Assembly (NCBI GenBank): GCA_017520675.1
Contig: JAFXFG010000029.1
Span: 1 to 36,179, forward strand
Reading direction: 5' to 3'
Source: Alphaproteobacteria bacterium
Lineage (GTDB): Bacteria; Pseudomonadota; Alphaproteobacteria; Rs-D84
DNA: 36,179 nucleotides
Positions 17,396 to 24,093 of this stretch are shown piece by piece. The first letter of the stretch is position 1. Each line of letters begins with the position of its first letter. A program made the translations under genes and the position numbers. Under the pieces are notes generated by a model. It worked only from the letters and a program-made list of their open reading frames with translations, was not told the DNA's origin and searched no databases.

Positions 17396-17863
17396 ATGAA
17401 AGACGAACAAAAAATCTTAATCGGTAAAATTGTCGCGCCACAGGGTATTAGGGGCGAGGTGCGTGTGCAGTCTTTTGCAGATAAACCAACGGATTTTAAA
17501 ACACTGAGTGTGGTTTCAAATCGTTTTAGTTCTGCTGATTTTCAGTTTGTGCGTGTTGTGCCGAATTCTAATGTTGTGATTGCAAAAATTCGCGGTGTCG
17601 ATGACAGAAATGCTGCGGAAACATTGCGCGGGACAGAGTTGTTTGTTGAACGCAGTGCCCTGCCCGATTTGCAGTCAGAAAATGTCTTTTATCAAGCAGA
17701 CTTAATCGGATTCGAAGTCGTGCGTGATAATAAAAATATTGGAACAGTTGTGGGATTTCAAAACTTTGGTGCTGGCGATATCATTGAACTGGGTGATGGC
17801 AGTATGGTCAGTTTTGTTGGCGCAACTGTTGATGTGGAAAATAAATTTATTTATGTAATATAA
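17396..17863 (+). CDS. rimM: Ribosome maturation factor RimM
   Basis: 16S rRNA processing/30S assembly factor that binds S19 near the 30S head. 155 residues, a little shorter than the E. coli protein. The N-terminal RimM domain has I-G-K-I-V-A-P-Q-G-I-R-G-E-V-R-V at 8-23 and V-D-D-R-N-A-A-E-T-L-R-G-T-E-L-F-V; the C-terminal PRC-barrel half has D-L-I-G-F-E-V and G-A-G-D-I-I-E-L. It sits in the conserved rpsP-rimM-trmD order. Confidence 0.96.
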   Translation: MKDEQKILIGKIVAPQGIRGEVRVQSFADKPTDFKTLSVVSNRFSSADFQFVRVVPNSNVVIAKIRGVDDRNAAETLRGTELFVERSALPDLQSENVFYQADLIGFEVVRDNKNIGTVVGFQNFGAGDIIELGDGSMVSFVGATVDVENKFIYVI

Positions 17864-17878
17864 AAAAGGTGTTAGGTA

Positions 17879-18157
17879 ATGGTAAAAATAAGTTCGTATG
17901 CTGTTGTTGTAATAACATGTGATTGGTTGGGTAAAAAAGATTGCAAAGTGCAAAAGTACTTGGCAATGCAACCTGATTTGTACAATGTTGTTATAAACAA
18001 GGCTGAACCAAATACAATAAAAGCACATCCTTTGGGGGACGCATTGACAAAAGGTACAAATGCGTTGAATCTGTCTAATGTGGTGAAAACATTATGCGAT
18101 GCGTGTTATACGCCGCCATATGCAGTTAAAGAAAGAGTGAAAGAAAAAACAAGATAA
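17879..18157 (+). CDS. Small Cys-containing protein, paralogue A (92 aa)
   Basis: Unrecognised. Similar to the next ORF by eye: both have S-Y ... V-x-I-x-C-D, a second Cys about eight residues on, A-x-Q-P-x-x-Y, E-P-N, a late C-x-x-C, and end in K-T-R. In this copy Cys are at 14, 22, 73 and 76 (C-D-A-C), plausible for metal binding. No signal peptide. AAAGGT lies upstream. Placed between rimM and trmD, where ribosomal operons normally have nothing. Confidence 0.75.
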   Translation: MVKISSYAVVVITCDWLGKKDCKVQKYLAMQPDLYNVVINKAEPNTIKAHPLGDALTKGTNALNLSNVVKTLCDACYTPPYAVKERVKEKTR

Positions 18158-18174
18158 AACAAGGATGTTTATAT

Positions 18175-18450
18175 ATGAGTGAAGCAAAAATTGTAAAATC
18201 ATATTCAACAGTAATTATAGAATGTGATAAACAAGTCGAATTATGTGAAGTAAAATTGTTTGCTTTGTCGCAACCGTCTGAATATAAAATAATTCAAACA
18301 CAAAACGAACCGAATGTCTTGACAGTGCGTTCCGTTGGCGAGGTTGATGTACAACATTATAATGTGCAAAGATTGCATCATTTGGCGAAAATTGCGTGTA
18401 ATAGATGTGGTAAAAATCCAAAAGAATTAATCGCACAAAAAACAAGATAA
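18175..18450 (+). CDS. Small Cys-containing protein, paralogue B (91 aa)
   Basis: Diverged duplicate of the 17879 ORF: S-Y-S-T-V-I-I-E-C-D, then C, then A-L-S-Q-P-S-E-Y, E-P-N, C-N-R-C at about 74-77, and the final Q-K-T-R. AAGGA precedes ATG 18175 and the stop codon directly abuts the trmD ATG, so it is translated with trmD. Conserved Cys pairs in two diverged copies support a real protein under selection. Function unknown. Confidence 0.78.
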   Translation: MSEAKIVKSYSTVIIECDKQVELCEVKLFALSQPSEYKIIQTQNEPNVLTVRSVGEVDVQHYNVQRLHHLAKIACNRCGKNPKELIAQKTR

Positions 18451-19137
18451 ATGCACTTTAATATACTGACCATTTTTCCAGATTTGTTTCCAGGGACATT
18501 GTCGGCTGGGGTTGTGGGACGTGCCTTGGAAAAAAAGATTTGGTCGTATGATGTGATTAATATTCGCGACTTTGCAATTAATAGTTATGGCAGTGTTGAT
18601 GATACCCAGTTCGGTGGTGGTGCCGGTATGGTTATGCGACCTGATGTGTTGGGAAGCGCGCTGGATTCAGTGAAAAATAAAGGCAAGATTATCTATTTTT
18701 CGCCACGCGGAAAAACATTAAATCAACAAATGGTGCGCGAATTTGTCGCAGATGAAAATGCAAATTATACACTGTTGTGTGGCAGATACGAAGGAATTGA
18801 TGAACGTGTTATCGAAGAGTATGATATAATGGAACTGTCGATTGGTGATTATATCTTGTCTGGTGGGGAAATCGCAGCACAAGTTTTTGTTGACAGTTGC
18901 GTGCGCTTGTTAGATAATGTGGTTCATGGTGGTTGCGATACCACAGAAAATGAAAGTTTCGAAATCGGGGGGCTTGAATGGCCGTTATATACCCGCCCGT
19001 CAGTATGGCGTGGACGAAATGTCCCAGAAGTCCTGCTGTCCGGCCACCACGGCAATATCGAACGGTGGCGGAAACAACAATCGGTTGACATAACAAAAGA
19101 ACGTCGACCGGACTTAATAAAGGAAAATGAAAAATGA
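18451..19137 (+). CDS. trmD: tRNA (guanine(37)-N1)-methyltransferase
   Basis: Uses S-adenosylmethionine to methylate G37 next to the anticodon of tRNAs reading CNN/UGG codons, preventing +1 frameshifting. 228 residues, SPOUT trefoil-knot family. Diagnostic motifs: [11 protein letters not shown] at 3-13, [25 protein letters not shown], the knot [11 protein letters not shown], and Y-T-R-P with [10 protein letters not shown]. The usual L-L-D-G-V-L-G is L-L-D-N-V-V-H here. Starts right after the previous stop and overlaps rplS by 4 bases. Confidence 0.98.
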   Translation: MHFNILTIFPDLFPGTLSAGVVGRALEKKIWSYDVINIRDFAINSYGSVDDTQFGGGAGMVMRPDVLGSALDSVKNKGKIIYFSPRGKTLNQQMVREFVADENANYTLLCGRYEGIDERVIEEYDIMELSIGDYILSGGEIAAQVFVDSCVRLLDNVVHGGCDTTENESFEIGGLEWPLYTRPSVWRGRNVPEVLLSGHHGNIERWRKQQSVDITKERRPDLIKENEK

Positions 19138-19526
19138 GCATTATTAAAAAAATAGAAGCAGCCCAAGTCGCTAAATTGGCGGCAGATAAAAAAATACCTA
19201 ACTTCAAAGCCGGTGATACATTGAAGGTTCATGTCAAAATTAAAGACGGTGATAAATTCCGTATTCAGGTTTTCGAAGGTGTTGTTATCGCACGCGATGG
19301 CGGTATGGGTAATAATGCATCCTTTACAGTGCGTCGTGAATCTTATGGTGTTGGTGTAGAACGCAAGTTCCCACTGTATAGCCCTGCAATCGAAAAGATT
19401 GAAAAGGTTCGTATCGGTAAAGTACGTCGTGCTAAACTGTTCTTCTTGCGTGGTTTGTCTGGCAAAAAGGCGCGTATCGTCGAAGATTTGGCAGCAACAT
19501 CCGCAGAAAAGACAGAAAGCAAATAA
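19134..19526 (+). CDS. rplS: 50S ribosomal protein bL19
   Basis: Large-subunit protein at the 30S-50S interface. 130 residues; typical motifs [42 protein letters not shown] and [10 protein letters not shown]. The ATGA overlap with trmD gives translational coupling. Last gene of the operon, followed by a terminator. Confidence 0.98.
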   Translation: MSIIKKIEAAQVAKLAADKKIPNFKAGDTLKVHVKIKDGDKFRIQVFEGVVIARDGGMGNNASFTVRRESYGVGVERKFPLYSPAIEKIEKVRIGKVRRAKLFFLRGLSGKKARIVEDLAATSAEKTESK

Positions 19527-19548
19527 TTTTTTGTTTGCTTTGACTTGT

Positions 19549-19572
19549 AATCCCCCAATTGGGGGATTTTTT
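19549..19572 (+). terminator. Intrinsic terminator of the rpsP-rplS operon
   Basis: AATCCCCC / GGGGGATT with loop AATT, then a T run. Confidence 0.95.
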
Positions 19573-19580
19573 ATTTTGTC

Positions 19581-19854
19581 TTGAAAATAATCTTGGTATT
19601 AGGTATAATTAATGTTGAACCAGATGGGAATCTGGCTCGGGGCTGTGGTGGCCCAGTACATCCGGTGCAAGTATATGTTATGTGTCGTAATCCAACGATT
19701 ATTTCCTGTATTTGCACTGTATCTTTGTTAATCCCTGACTTGAAAGTCGGGGGGCTGACCGTTATACAACAGGTGTTTTCACCAAAGGCGGCAGAATCAA
19801 CGATGTACTGATTACCAACTCCCCGACCGCTTATGATTTCCATAGCGGTTTTTT
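19581..19854 (+). promoter_or_regulatory. Structured attenuator-like leader A (promoter to terminator)
   Basis: Promoter TTGAAA (19581-19586), 17 bases, TATAAT (19604-19609), so the RNA should start near 19616. In order: hairpin CCAGAT / ATCTGG (19620-19635); closing helix TCGGGG (19637-19642) with CCCCGA (19821-19826), TGGT with ACCA, and CAGTACATC (19654-19662) with GATGTACTG (19802-19810); a 12-bp arm 19664-19675 with 19707-19718, capped by GTAATC / GATTAT; hairpin CCCTGAC / GTCGGGG (19733-19752); hairpin GGTG-TTTT-CACC (19772-19783); then terminator ACCGCT / AGCGGT (19826-19849) with a 12-base loop and six T. The 3' arm GTCGGGG can instead pair with CCCCGAC at 19821-19827. ATG 19880 follows 25 bases later, too close for another promoter. 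No known RNA family recognised. Confidence 0.72.
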
Positions 19855-19879
19855 AATACTAAAAAAAAGAGGGATTTTT

Positions 19880-20539
19880 ATGAATAAATATTTAATGGGG
19901 ATTATTATAGGGTTGGGTACAATAAGTACAACATACGCATCAATTGTTTCACGCGGTTTCTTGGATGAAGCCTTAACCGGTTACGCCACCACCACAGCAC
20001 TGGATTTAAAGGCAGATAAGGCAGATTTGATGACGGTATCAGATACAATAGAAGAATGGAACAATATTGCTGATGCGGGTGGAGGACTCGATTTTTGTAT
20101 CTACATGAACATGGATGCTATAGTAGTTAATGGCGAGACGATTTTTAATAGCTGTTATGATACATATAATGTTAGCGATTTAATTAAGCGTTTTGTTCCA
20201 TATCAGGGTCAATATGAGGGAAATTGGTTTATTCAATTATTAAATTTATCGACAAAGGGTTATACAAAAGGAATCGATCAAATAAAAGGTTTGGAAACTT
20301 TAACATCAGACATTGAAGATTTGAACATCAAAATCGGAACTTTGCCGGCTGGTTATGAAACTGTTGGGGCAGCATTGAGTGCAATTAATGCCAAGGTTGA
20401 TAACAAGATTGAAAATCTGTCTGAAACAGCCAGTGCTGGAAAATATGTATTAACAGCGGTTCGTGTTGGCGACCAGACAACCTATGCCTGGGAATTAATT
20501 GACCGCAGTGAAAGCGAAGCCACAACCACAACCGAATAG
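19880..20539 (+). CDS. Secreted tail-fibre-like surface protein
   Basis: 219 residues. Signal peptide 1-20 (M-G-I-I-I-G-L-G-T-I-S-T-T-Y-A, then S-I-V-S-R-G-F). After it come L-D-E-A-L-T-G-Y-A-T-T-T-A-L-D-L-K-A-D-K, a heptad-like segment seen in trimeric tail-fibre/adhesin stalks, a middle domain with two Cys (F-C-I-Y; S-C-Y-D), a second coiled segment at about 140-180 (I-E-D-L-N-I-K-I-G, L-S-A-I-N-A-K-V-D-N-K-I) and a C-terminal unit with Y-A-W-E-L-I. GAGGGA lies 6 bases before the ATG. Same N-terminal design as the partial protein at 36002. Expression probably depends on the leader directly upstream. Surface location is inferred. Confidence 0.85.
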   Translation: MNKYLMGIIIGLGTISTTYASIVSRGFLDEALTGYATTTALDLKADKADLMTVSDTIEEWNNIADAGGGLDFCIYMNMDAIVVNGETIFNSCYDTYNVSDLIKRFVPYQGQYEGNWFIQLLNLSTKGYTKGIDQIKGLETLTSDIEDLNIKIGTLPAGYETVGAALSAINAKVDNKIENLSETASAGKYVLTAVRVGDQTTYAWELIDRSESEATTTTE

Positions 20540-20578
20540 TTATTCGTTGCAGTTTCTGTGTTACAGCGCAGAAAAAGA

Positions 20579-20609
20579 ACACTGGCACCCTTCCCCGCCA
20601 GTGTTTTTT
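20579..20609 (+). terminator. Intrinsic terminator after the 19880 gene
   Basis: ACACTGGC / GCCAGTGT (8 bp) with a 10-base loop and six T. The remaining gap to 20677 shows nothing else that I can support. Confidence 0.93.
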
Positions 20610-20677
20610 ATGGGGTGATGGATTTTAATATGGATTACATCTGGGGGCGTGTGGGAGATTTAGGAAATCTTTACAAA

Positions 20678-20706
20678 TTGACTTTTGGAGTGCAAGGCGC
20701 TAAGAT
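20678..20706 (+). promoter_or_regulatory. Promoter of the DUF2155 gene, near-leaderless
   Basis: TTGACT (20678-20683), 17 bases, TAAGAT (20701-20706). ATG 20714 is seven bases after the -10, where transcription would start, and no clear ribosome-binding site is present. Confidence 0.65.
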
Positions 20707-20713
20707 TAGTGAG

Positions 20714-21055
20714 ATGAAAAAAATACTTGCAATTTTATTGGCCTTTGTCCCTGTCTGCGCAAATGCGTATGTGGAAAAAAGTAGCGCGATTATCAAAGTT
20801 ATGAATAAAGACGCTGGTAAAGTACAAGAACTGGTTGTGCCAGTGGGACAGTCCGTCGATTTTGAAAAAATTAATATAACTGTGCGTTCGTGTATGCAAT
20901 CTGATCCGTTCGATGCCGAGAATTATTTTGCTTTTTTTGAAATTATAGAACAGGAAAAAGGAAAAATCTTCTCGAATTGGATGAACCGTAATGAACCAGG
21001 GAACAAGCCTTTGCAACATCCGGATTATGATTTGTGGTTGGTTGGCTGTCAATAA
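20714..21055 (+). CDS. DUF2155 family exported protein
   Basis: 113 residues from ATG 20714; the frame extends left to 20558, but only this start gives the signal peptide (K-K-I-L-A-I-L-L-A-F-V-P-V-C-A-N-A, cleaved about residue 18). The rest matches the alphaproteobacterial DUF2155 pattern: K-V-M-N-K-D-A-G-K-V with V-V-P-V-G-Q-S-V-D-F, I-N-I-T-V-R-S-C, A-F-F-E-I, I-F-S-N-W-M and L-Q-H-P-D-Y-D-L-W-L-V-G-C near the C-terminus. The two Cys probably form a disulphide. Role unknown; the family is periplasmic. First gene of a short operon. Confidence 0.88.
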   Translation: MKKILAILLAFVPVCANAYVEKSSAIIKVMNKDAGKVQELVVPVGQSVDFEKINITVRSCMQSDPFDAENYFAFFEIIEQEKGKIFSNWMNRNEPGNKPLQHPDYDLWLVGCQ

Positions 21056-21066
21056 AGGAATTTGAT

Positions 21067-21447
21067 ATGAAAGTTAAAAATTTTACAGGGTTTGTTTTGG
21101 GTAATGAAAATGCAATACCTCAAATCGGTGCGCCATGGATGAAAACTGATATGCATGTGTGGGTGTGCCCAAATCTGGCCATGGCAAAAAAGGTTTTGGT
21201 AGAATCTCATAAAAAGAGTGTTCTTGACCCACATCCTGTTTGGACAATAATTTATCAGGTGTCGGGTAATGATATTGTTTTTGAACAGGCTAATAATGGA
21301 TTGTTGTACACCAATGTGCCGTCTAAGTTATATGTTAACAGGGTCGTTTGGAAGAAAAAACCAGAAGAGGTAAAAGAAGAATTCTTGTTGAATAATGCAA
21401 AGAAAAATTCGAAAATCTTGGATTTAGTGAATAGGATAGAAAAATGA
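21067..21447 (+). CDS. Uncharacterised 126-residue protein
   Basis: ATG 21067 is chosen over the upstream in-frame 21034 because AAAGGA lies at 21053-21058 and the longer version overlaps the DUF2155 gene. No signal or membrane segment. Contains W-M-K-T-D-M-H-V-W-V-C-P-N, I-I-Y-Q-V-S-G-N-D-I-V-F and a basic C-terminal helix. Not recognised. Overlaps the next gene by ATGA, so cotranslated. Confidence 0.75.
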   Translation: MKVKNFTGFVLGNENAIPQIGAPWMKTDMHVWVCPNLAMAKKVLVESHKKSVLDPHPVWTIIYQVSGNDIVFEQANNGLLYTNVPSKLYVNRVVWKKKPEEVKEEFLLNNAKKNSKILDLVNRIEK

Positions 21448-21749
21448 ACTTTATAAAAAAATATTTCAAAATTTTTATTGGTGCCGCTGTATTGATTTTG
21501 GTGTTGATTGTGTTCTTTTTCTCGCAACGCGGAACTGCATTGGAAACGGGAAATCTTAAAGACTGGCGGACAGCGCCGTTGGAAAGAAGAATTTCTGCAA
21601 TGAAAATATTAACAGGGGCAGAAAATGATATTGAAATATTAGTCGCCTGTGTTGATAAAATGGCAACCTTGCCAGACAGCAGTGAAATGGCTGTGCGTGA
21701 TGCTGCGTCTTTGTGTTATACAGGTATGCAATTAAAAGATAATTTGTAA
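21444..21749 (+). CDS. Small single-pass membrane protein (101 aa)
   Basis: A basic N-terminus (N-F-I-K-K-Y-F-K) is followed by one strong membrane helix at 9-27 (I-F-I-G-A-A-V-L-I-L-V-L-I-V-F-F-F), then about 70 residues that should face the periplasm with a pair of Cys (V-A-C-V; S-L-C-Y). Family not recognised. Start overlaps the previous stop; the next gene starts three bases after its stop. Confidence 0.77.
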   Translation: MNFIKKYFKIFIGAAVLILVLIVFFFSQRGTALETGNLKDWRTAPLERRISAMKILTGAENDIEILVACVDKMATLPDSSEMAVRDAASLCYTGMQLKDNL

Positions 21750-21752
21750 ATT

Positions 21753-22457
21753 ATGCGTAAATTAGGACTGTTATTGGTCTTGGTGGGTGTAGAGGTTTGC
21801 GGGTGCGCAAGCAACAATTCAAAGTCGTTGGGCGATGAGTTTGTTGGCCTGCCCTATGCGCAATCGCCGTTGGGCGAAGGTCGTTTGCCAGATGATGACC
21901 CGACAATTAGATTCGACGCCTTTGATTGTACAACACTTGTGGAAACAGTATTGGCAAATGGGGATGAAAAAAAACTTAATCAAATTAGATACAAAGATGG
22001 AAAAGTTGGATTCTTGGACAGAAATCATTTTATAGAATCTGATTGGTTGCAGAATAATGCAGATAAAGTAAAAAATGTTAGTGAAAAATTCGGTGCGGTT
22101 TCACAACGAACCGTTGTAATAAATAAGAAAAATTGGCTAAAAAAAGTACATAATATCGATGCTGAGTTTGCGCCTGTAACAGTGGTTTTAGACTATTTGC
22201 CTTATTCCGCAGTTAAAAAAATTGATGCTAAAAATGAATTAATCGTGCTGTTTGTTGCTGACAATCCTAAAATGCGTGATAAAATAGGAACTGACTTGGC
22301 AGTGGTGCATATGGGGTTCTTGTTGCCAAATGGAATCTTGCGCCACGCATCAAGCGAAATGAATGCTGTTGTCGATGTTGATTTCTATCAATATCTGCAA
22401 AAGCGCATGCAAAATAAAAATAATATCGGAATTGTATTGGTGGAAATATTAAAATGA
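21753..22457 (+). CDS. DUF1460-like lipoprotein, probable NlpC/P60-type amidase or peptidase
   Basis: 234 residues. N-terminus has a lipobox-like V-C-G-C (lipidation Cys 18) after a hydrophobic stretch, so probably an outer- or inner-membrane lipoprotein facing the periplasm. The body resembles DUF1460: P-Y-A-Q-S-P-L-G-E-G, F-D-A-F-D-C-T-T-L-V-E-T-V-L-A with putative nucleophile Cys 59, R-N-H-F-I-E-S-D-W, V-V-H-M-G-F (His 186) and L-R-H-A-S (His 198). Members with known activity act on cell-wall peptides. The substrate here is inferred. It overlaps tsaD by 4 bases. Confidence 0.82.
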   Translation: MRKLGLLLVLVGVEVCGCASNNSKSLGDEFVGLPYAQSPLGEGRLPDDDPTIRFDAFDCTTLVETVLANGDEKKLNQIRYKDGKVGFLDRNHFIESDWLQNNADKVKNVSEKFGAVSQRTVVINKKNWLKKVHNIDAEFAPVTVVLDYLPYSAVKKIDAKNELIVLFVADNPKMRDKIGTDLAVVHMGFLLPNGILRHASSEMNAVVDVDFYQYLQKRMQNKNNIGIVLVEILK

Positions 22458-23575
22458 GCGAAGAAAAAATTATTCATATGGATATGGGACAATTAGATTC
22501 TGAACAACACAGCGAAAATGCTATATTGTGTCTGGGGATTGAATCTTCGTGCGATGAAACATCAGCCGCTATCGTTGATTCAGATAGAAATATCTTGGCG
22601 CATATTATTTATTCGCAAATCCCAGAACATCAAAAATATGGTGGTGTTGTGCCTGAATTGGCTGCGCGCGCCCATATTCTAGCAATTGATGAGGTTATAA
22701 AACAAACCTTGGTTAAGGCAAATAAAACAATTGATGATATTGATGTGGTTGCCGCCACCGCAGGCCCAGGGTTAATTGGTGGGGTCTTGGTTGGTTGGAT
22801 GGCAGCAACAGGAATCGCACAGGCAACAAACAAACCGTTGGTAGCAGTTAATCATTTGGAAGGCCATGCCTTGGTACCACGTTTGTGCGCAACATTGGCA
22901 GATGGGACAAACGAAAATACATCGGTTGAGTTTCCTTATTTGTTAATGCTGGCATCGGGTGGACATTGTCAGATTTTGTTGGTGCGTGGGGTTGGAAAAT
23001 ATGAAATGATTGGACAAACATTGGATGATAGCGCCGGTGAAGCGTATGATAAAGTTGCAAAAATGTTAGGGCTGGGGTATCCCGGGGGACCTGTGGTTGA
23101 TAATCGCGCAAAAAATGGAAATCCAAAAGCCTTTGATTTTCCGCGCCCGTTATGTGATAAGCAGGGATGTGATTTCTCGTTCAGCGGGATAAAAACAGCC
23201 GCACGAACATTTATTAATCGTGCAGAACAACCGTTTAGCGATGAATATATAAATGATTTTTGCGCATCTTTTCAGGCGGCAGTTGTGGATTGTATAGTTA
23301 ATCGATTGAAAAATGCTTTGTCAGATTCACGTGTGCGTGATATAAGCCCAAAGACCTTGGTTGTCGCTGGTGGGGTTGCAAAAAATAGCGCGATTCGCGC
23401 AGCAATGGAAAAATTAGCATCTGAGTATGATATGCAATTCGCAGCACCACCAATGAATCTGTGTACTGATAATGGCGCAATGATTGCGTGGGCAGGATTG
23501 GAAAATTATAAAGTCGGTAAGGTTGTCAAAGAGCCTGTCGCGCCACGTCCGCGTTGGCCTTTGACAGAATTATAA
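22454..23575 (+). CDS. tsaD: tRNA N6-adenosine threonylcarbamoyltransferase
   Basis: Catalytic subunit that transfers threonylcarbamoyl to A37 of tRNAs reading ANN codons, with TsaB, TsaC and TsaE. 373 residues. Motifs: L-G-I-E-S-S-C-D-E-T-S at 27-37, the metal pair H134-L-E-G-H138, L-L-A-S-G-G-H-like L-M-L-A-S-G-G-H, L-D-D-S-A-G-E-A-Y-D-K-V, and V-V-A-G-G-V-A-K-N near the end. About 25 residues before the usual family start are extra; a shorter start at Met 9 or Met 11 is possible, since the upstream ribosome-binding site is weak. Confidence 0.97.
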   Translation: MSEEKIIHMDMGQLDSEQHSENAILCLGIESSCDETSAAIVDSDRNILAHIIYSQIPEHQKYGGVVPELAARAHILAIDEVIKQTLVKANKTIDDIDVVAATAGPGLIGGVLVGWMAATGIAQATNKPLVAVNHLEGHALVPRLCATLADGTNENTSVEFPYLLMLASGGHCQILLVRGVGKYEMIGQTLDDSAGEAYDKVAKMLGLGYPGGPVVDNRAKNGNPKAFDFPRPLCDKQGCDFSFSGIKTAARTFINRAEQPFSDEYINDFCASFQAAVVDCIVNRLKNALSDSRVRDISPKTLVVAGGVAKNSAIRAAMEKLASEYDMQFAAPPMNLCTDNGAMIAWAGLENYKVGKVVKEPVAPRPRWPLTEL

Positions 23576-23576
23576 A

Positions 23577-23605
23577 TTGAAAATGATATGATTTTGTGGT
23601 ATTCT
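23577..23605 (+). promoter_or_regulatory. Near-leaderless promoter of the 23613 gene
   Basis: TTGAAA (23577-23582), 17 bases, TATTCT (23600-23605). ATG 23613 is 7 bases past the -10, and no ribosome-binding site is seen. Confidence 0.65.
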
Positions 23606-23612
23606 GATTGCT

Positions 23613-24083
23613 ATGGATTCAGAGAAAAAAATTTATTACGAAAATGCAACAAACAAGTTATTGGCGCAACTTGATACAATGAAAATGTCTGATGAAGAAC
23701 GAAAACAGGCTAAGAGTTGGGTTGCTTTGTTTAGAGATAGTTTTAAATCTGAAGATATAAGATTCGCAACATTTGAACGAAAAATACCCGAATTTAAATA
23801 CTATGCAGATGGATTGTGTAAAGCGTCGTCTTTCGCGTTTATGAATGCAATGGATAGTAAAGATTGGGTTATGATGTATATAGATGCTGCGTATTGGGCA
23901 GATGGACCACATGTTTATTTAAAACATTTGCCAAGTAAACAGGTCTTTGATTTGACAGCAGACCAGTATTTTAATCAAGTTGTACCGTATGAGTATGGGC
24001 ATTATATTCATAAGTTAGATAAACAGGATATGTTGCCTGCAATGCGCTTTTTAAATGCAGTGGAACAAAAGTACTTTAGATAG
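23613..24083 (+). CDS. Uncharacterised protein with possible Cys-His-Asp triad
   Basis: 156 residues, no signal peptide. The order G-L-C-K-A-S-S-F-A-F (Cys 69), then D-G-P-H-V-Y-L-K-H (His 100), then V-F-D-L-T-A-D-Q-Y (Asp 113) looks like the nucleophile-His-Asp order of transglutaminase-like or papain-like proteins; the last motif is typical of such folds (a strand with Asp in F-D-L/V-T). This is by pattern only and the rest is not recognised. If correct, it could be a protease, amidase or transglutaminase, or an inactive relative. Ends just before xseA, probably cotranscribed with it. Confidence 0.72.
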   Translation: MDSEKKIYYENATNKLLAQLDTMKMSDEERKQAKSWVALFRDSFKSEDIRFATFERKIPEFKYYADGLCKASSFAFMNAMDSKDWVMMYIDAAYWADGPHVYLKHLPSKQVFDLTADQYFNQVVPYEYGHYIHKLDKQDMLPAMRFLNAVEQKYFR

Positions 24084-24093
24084 GATGTGTAGA

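Noticed and set aside
19571..19843. 90-aa minus-strand and 76-aa plus-strand frames through leader A
   Set aside because: The region is better explained by promoter, helices and terminator; the frames have no supported start.
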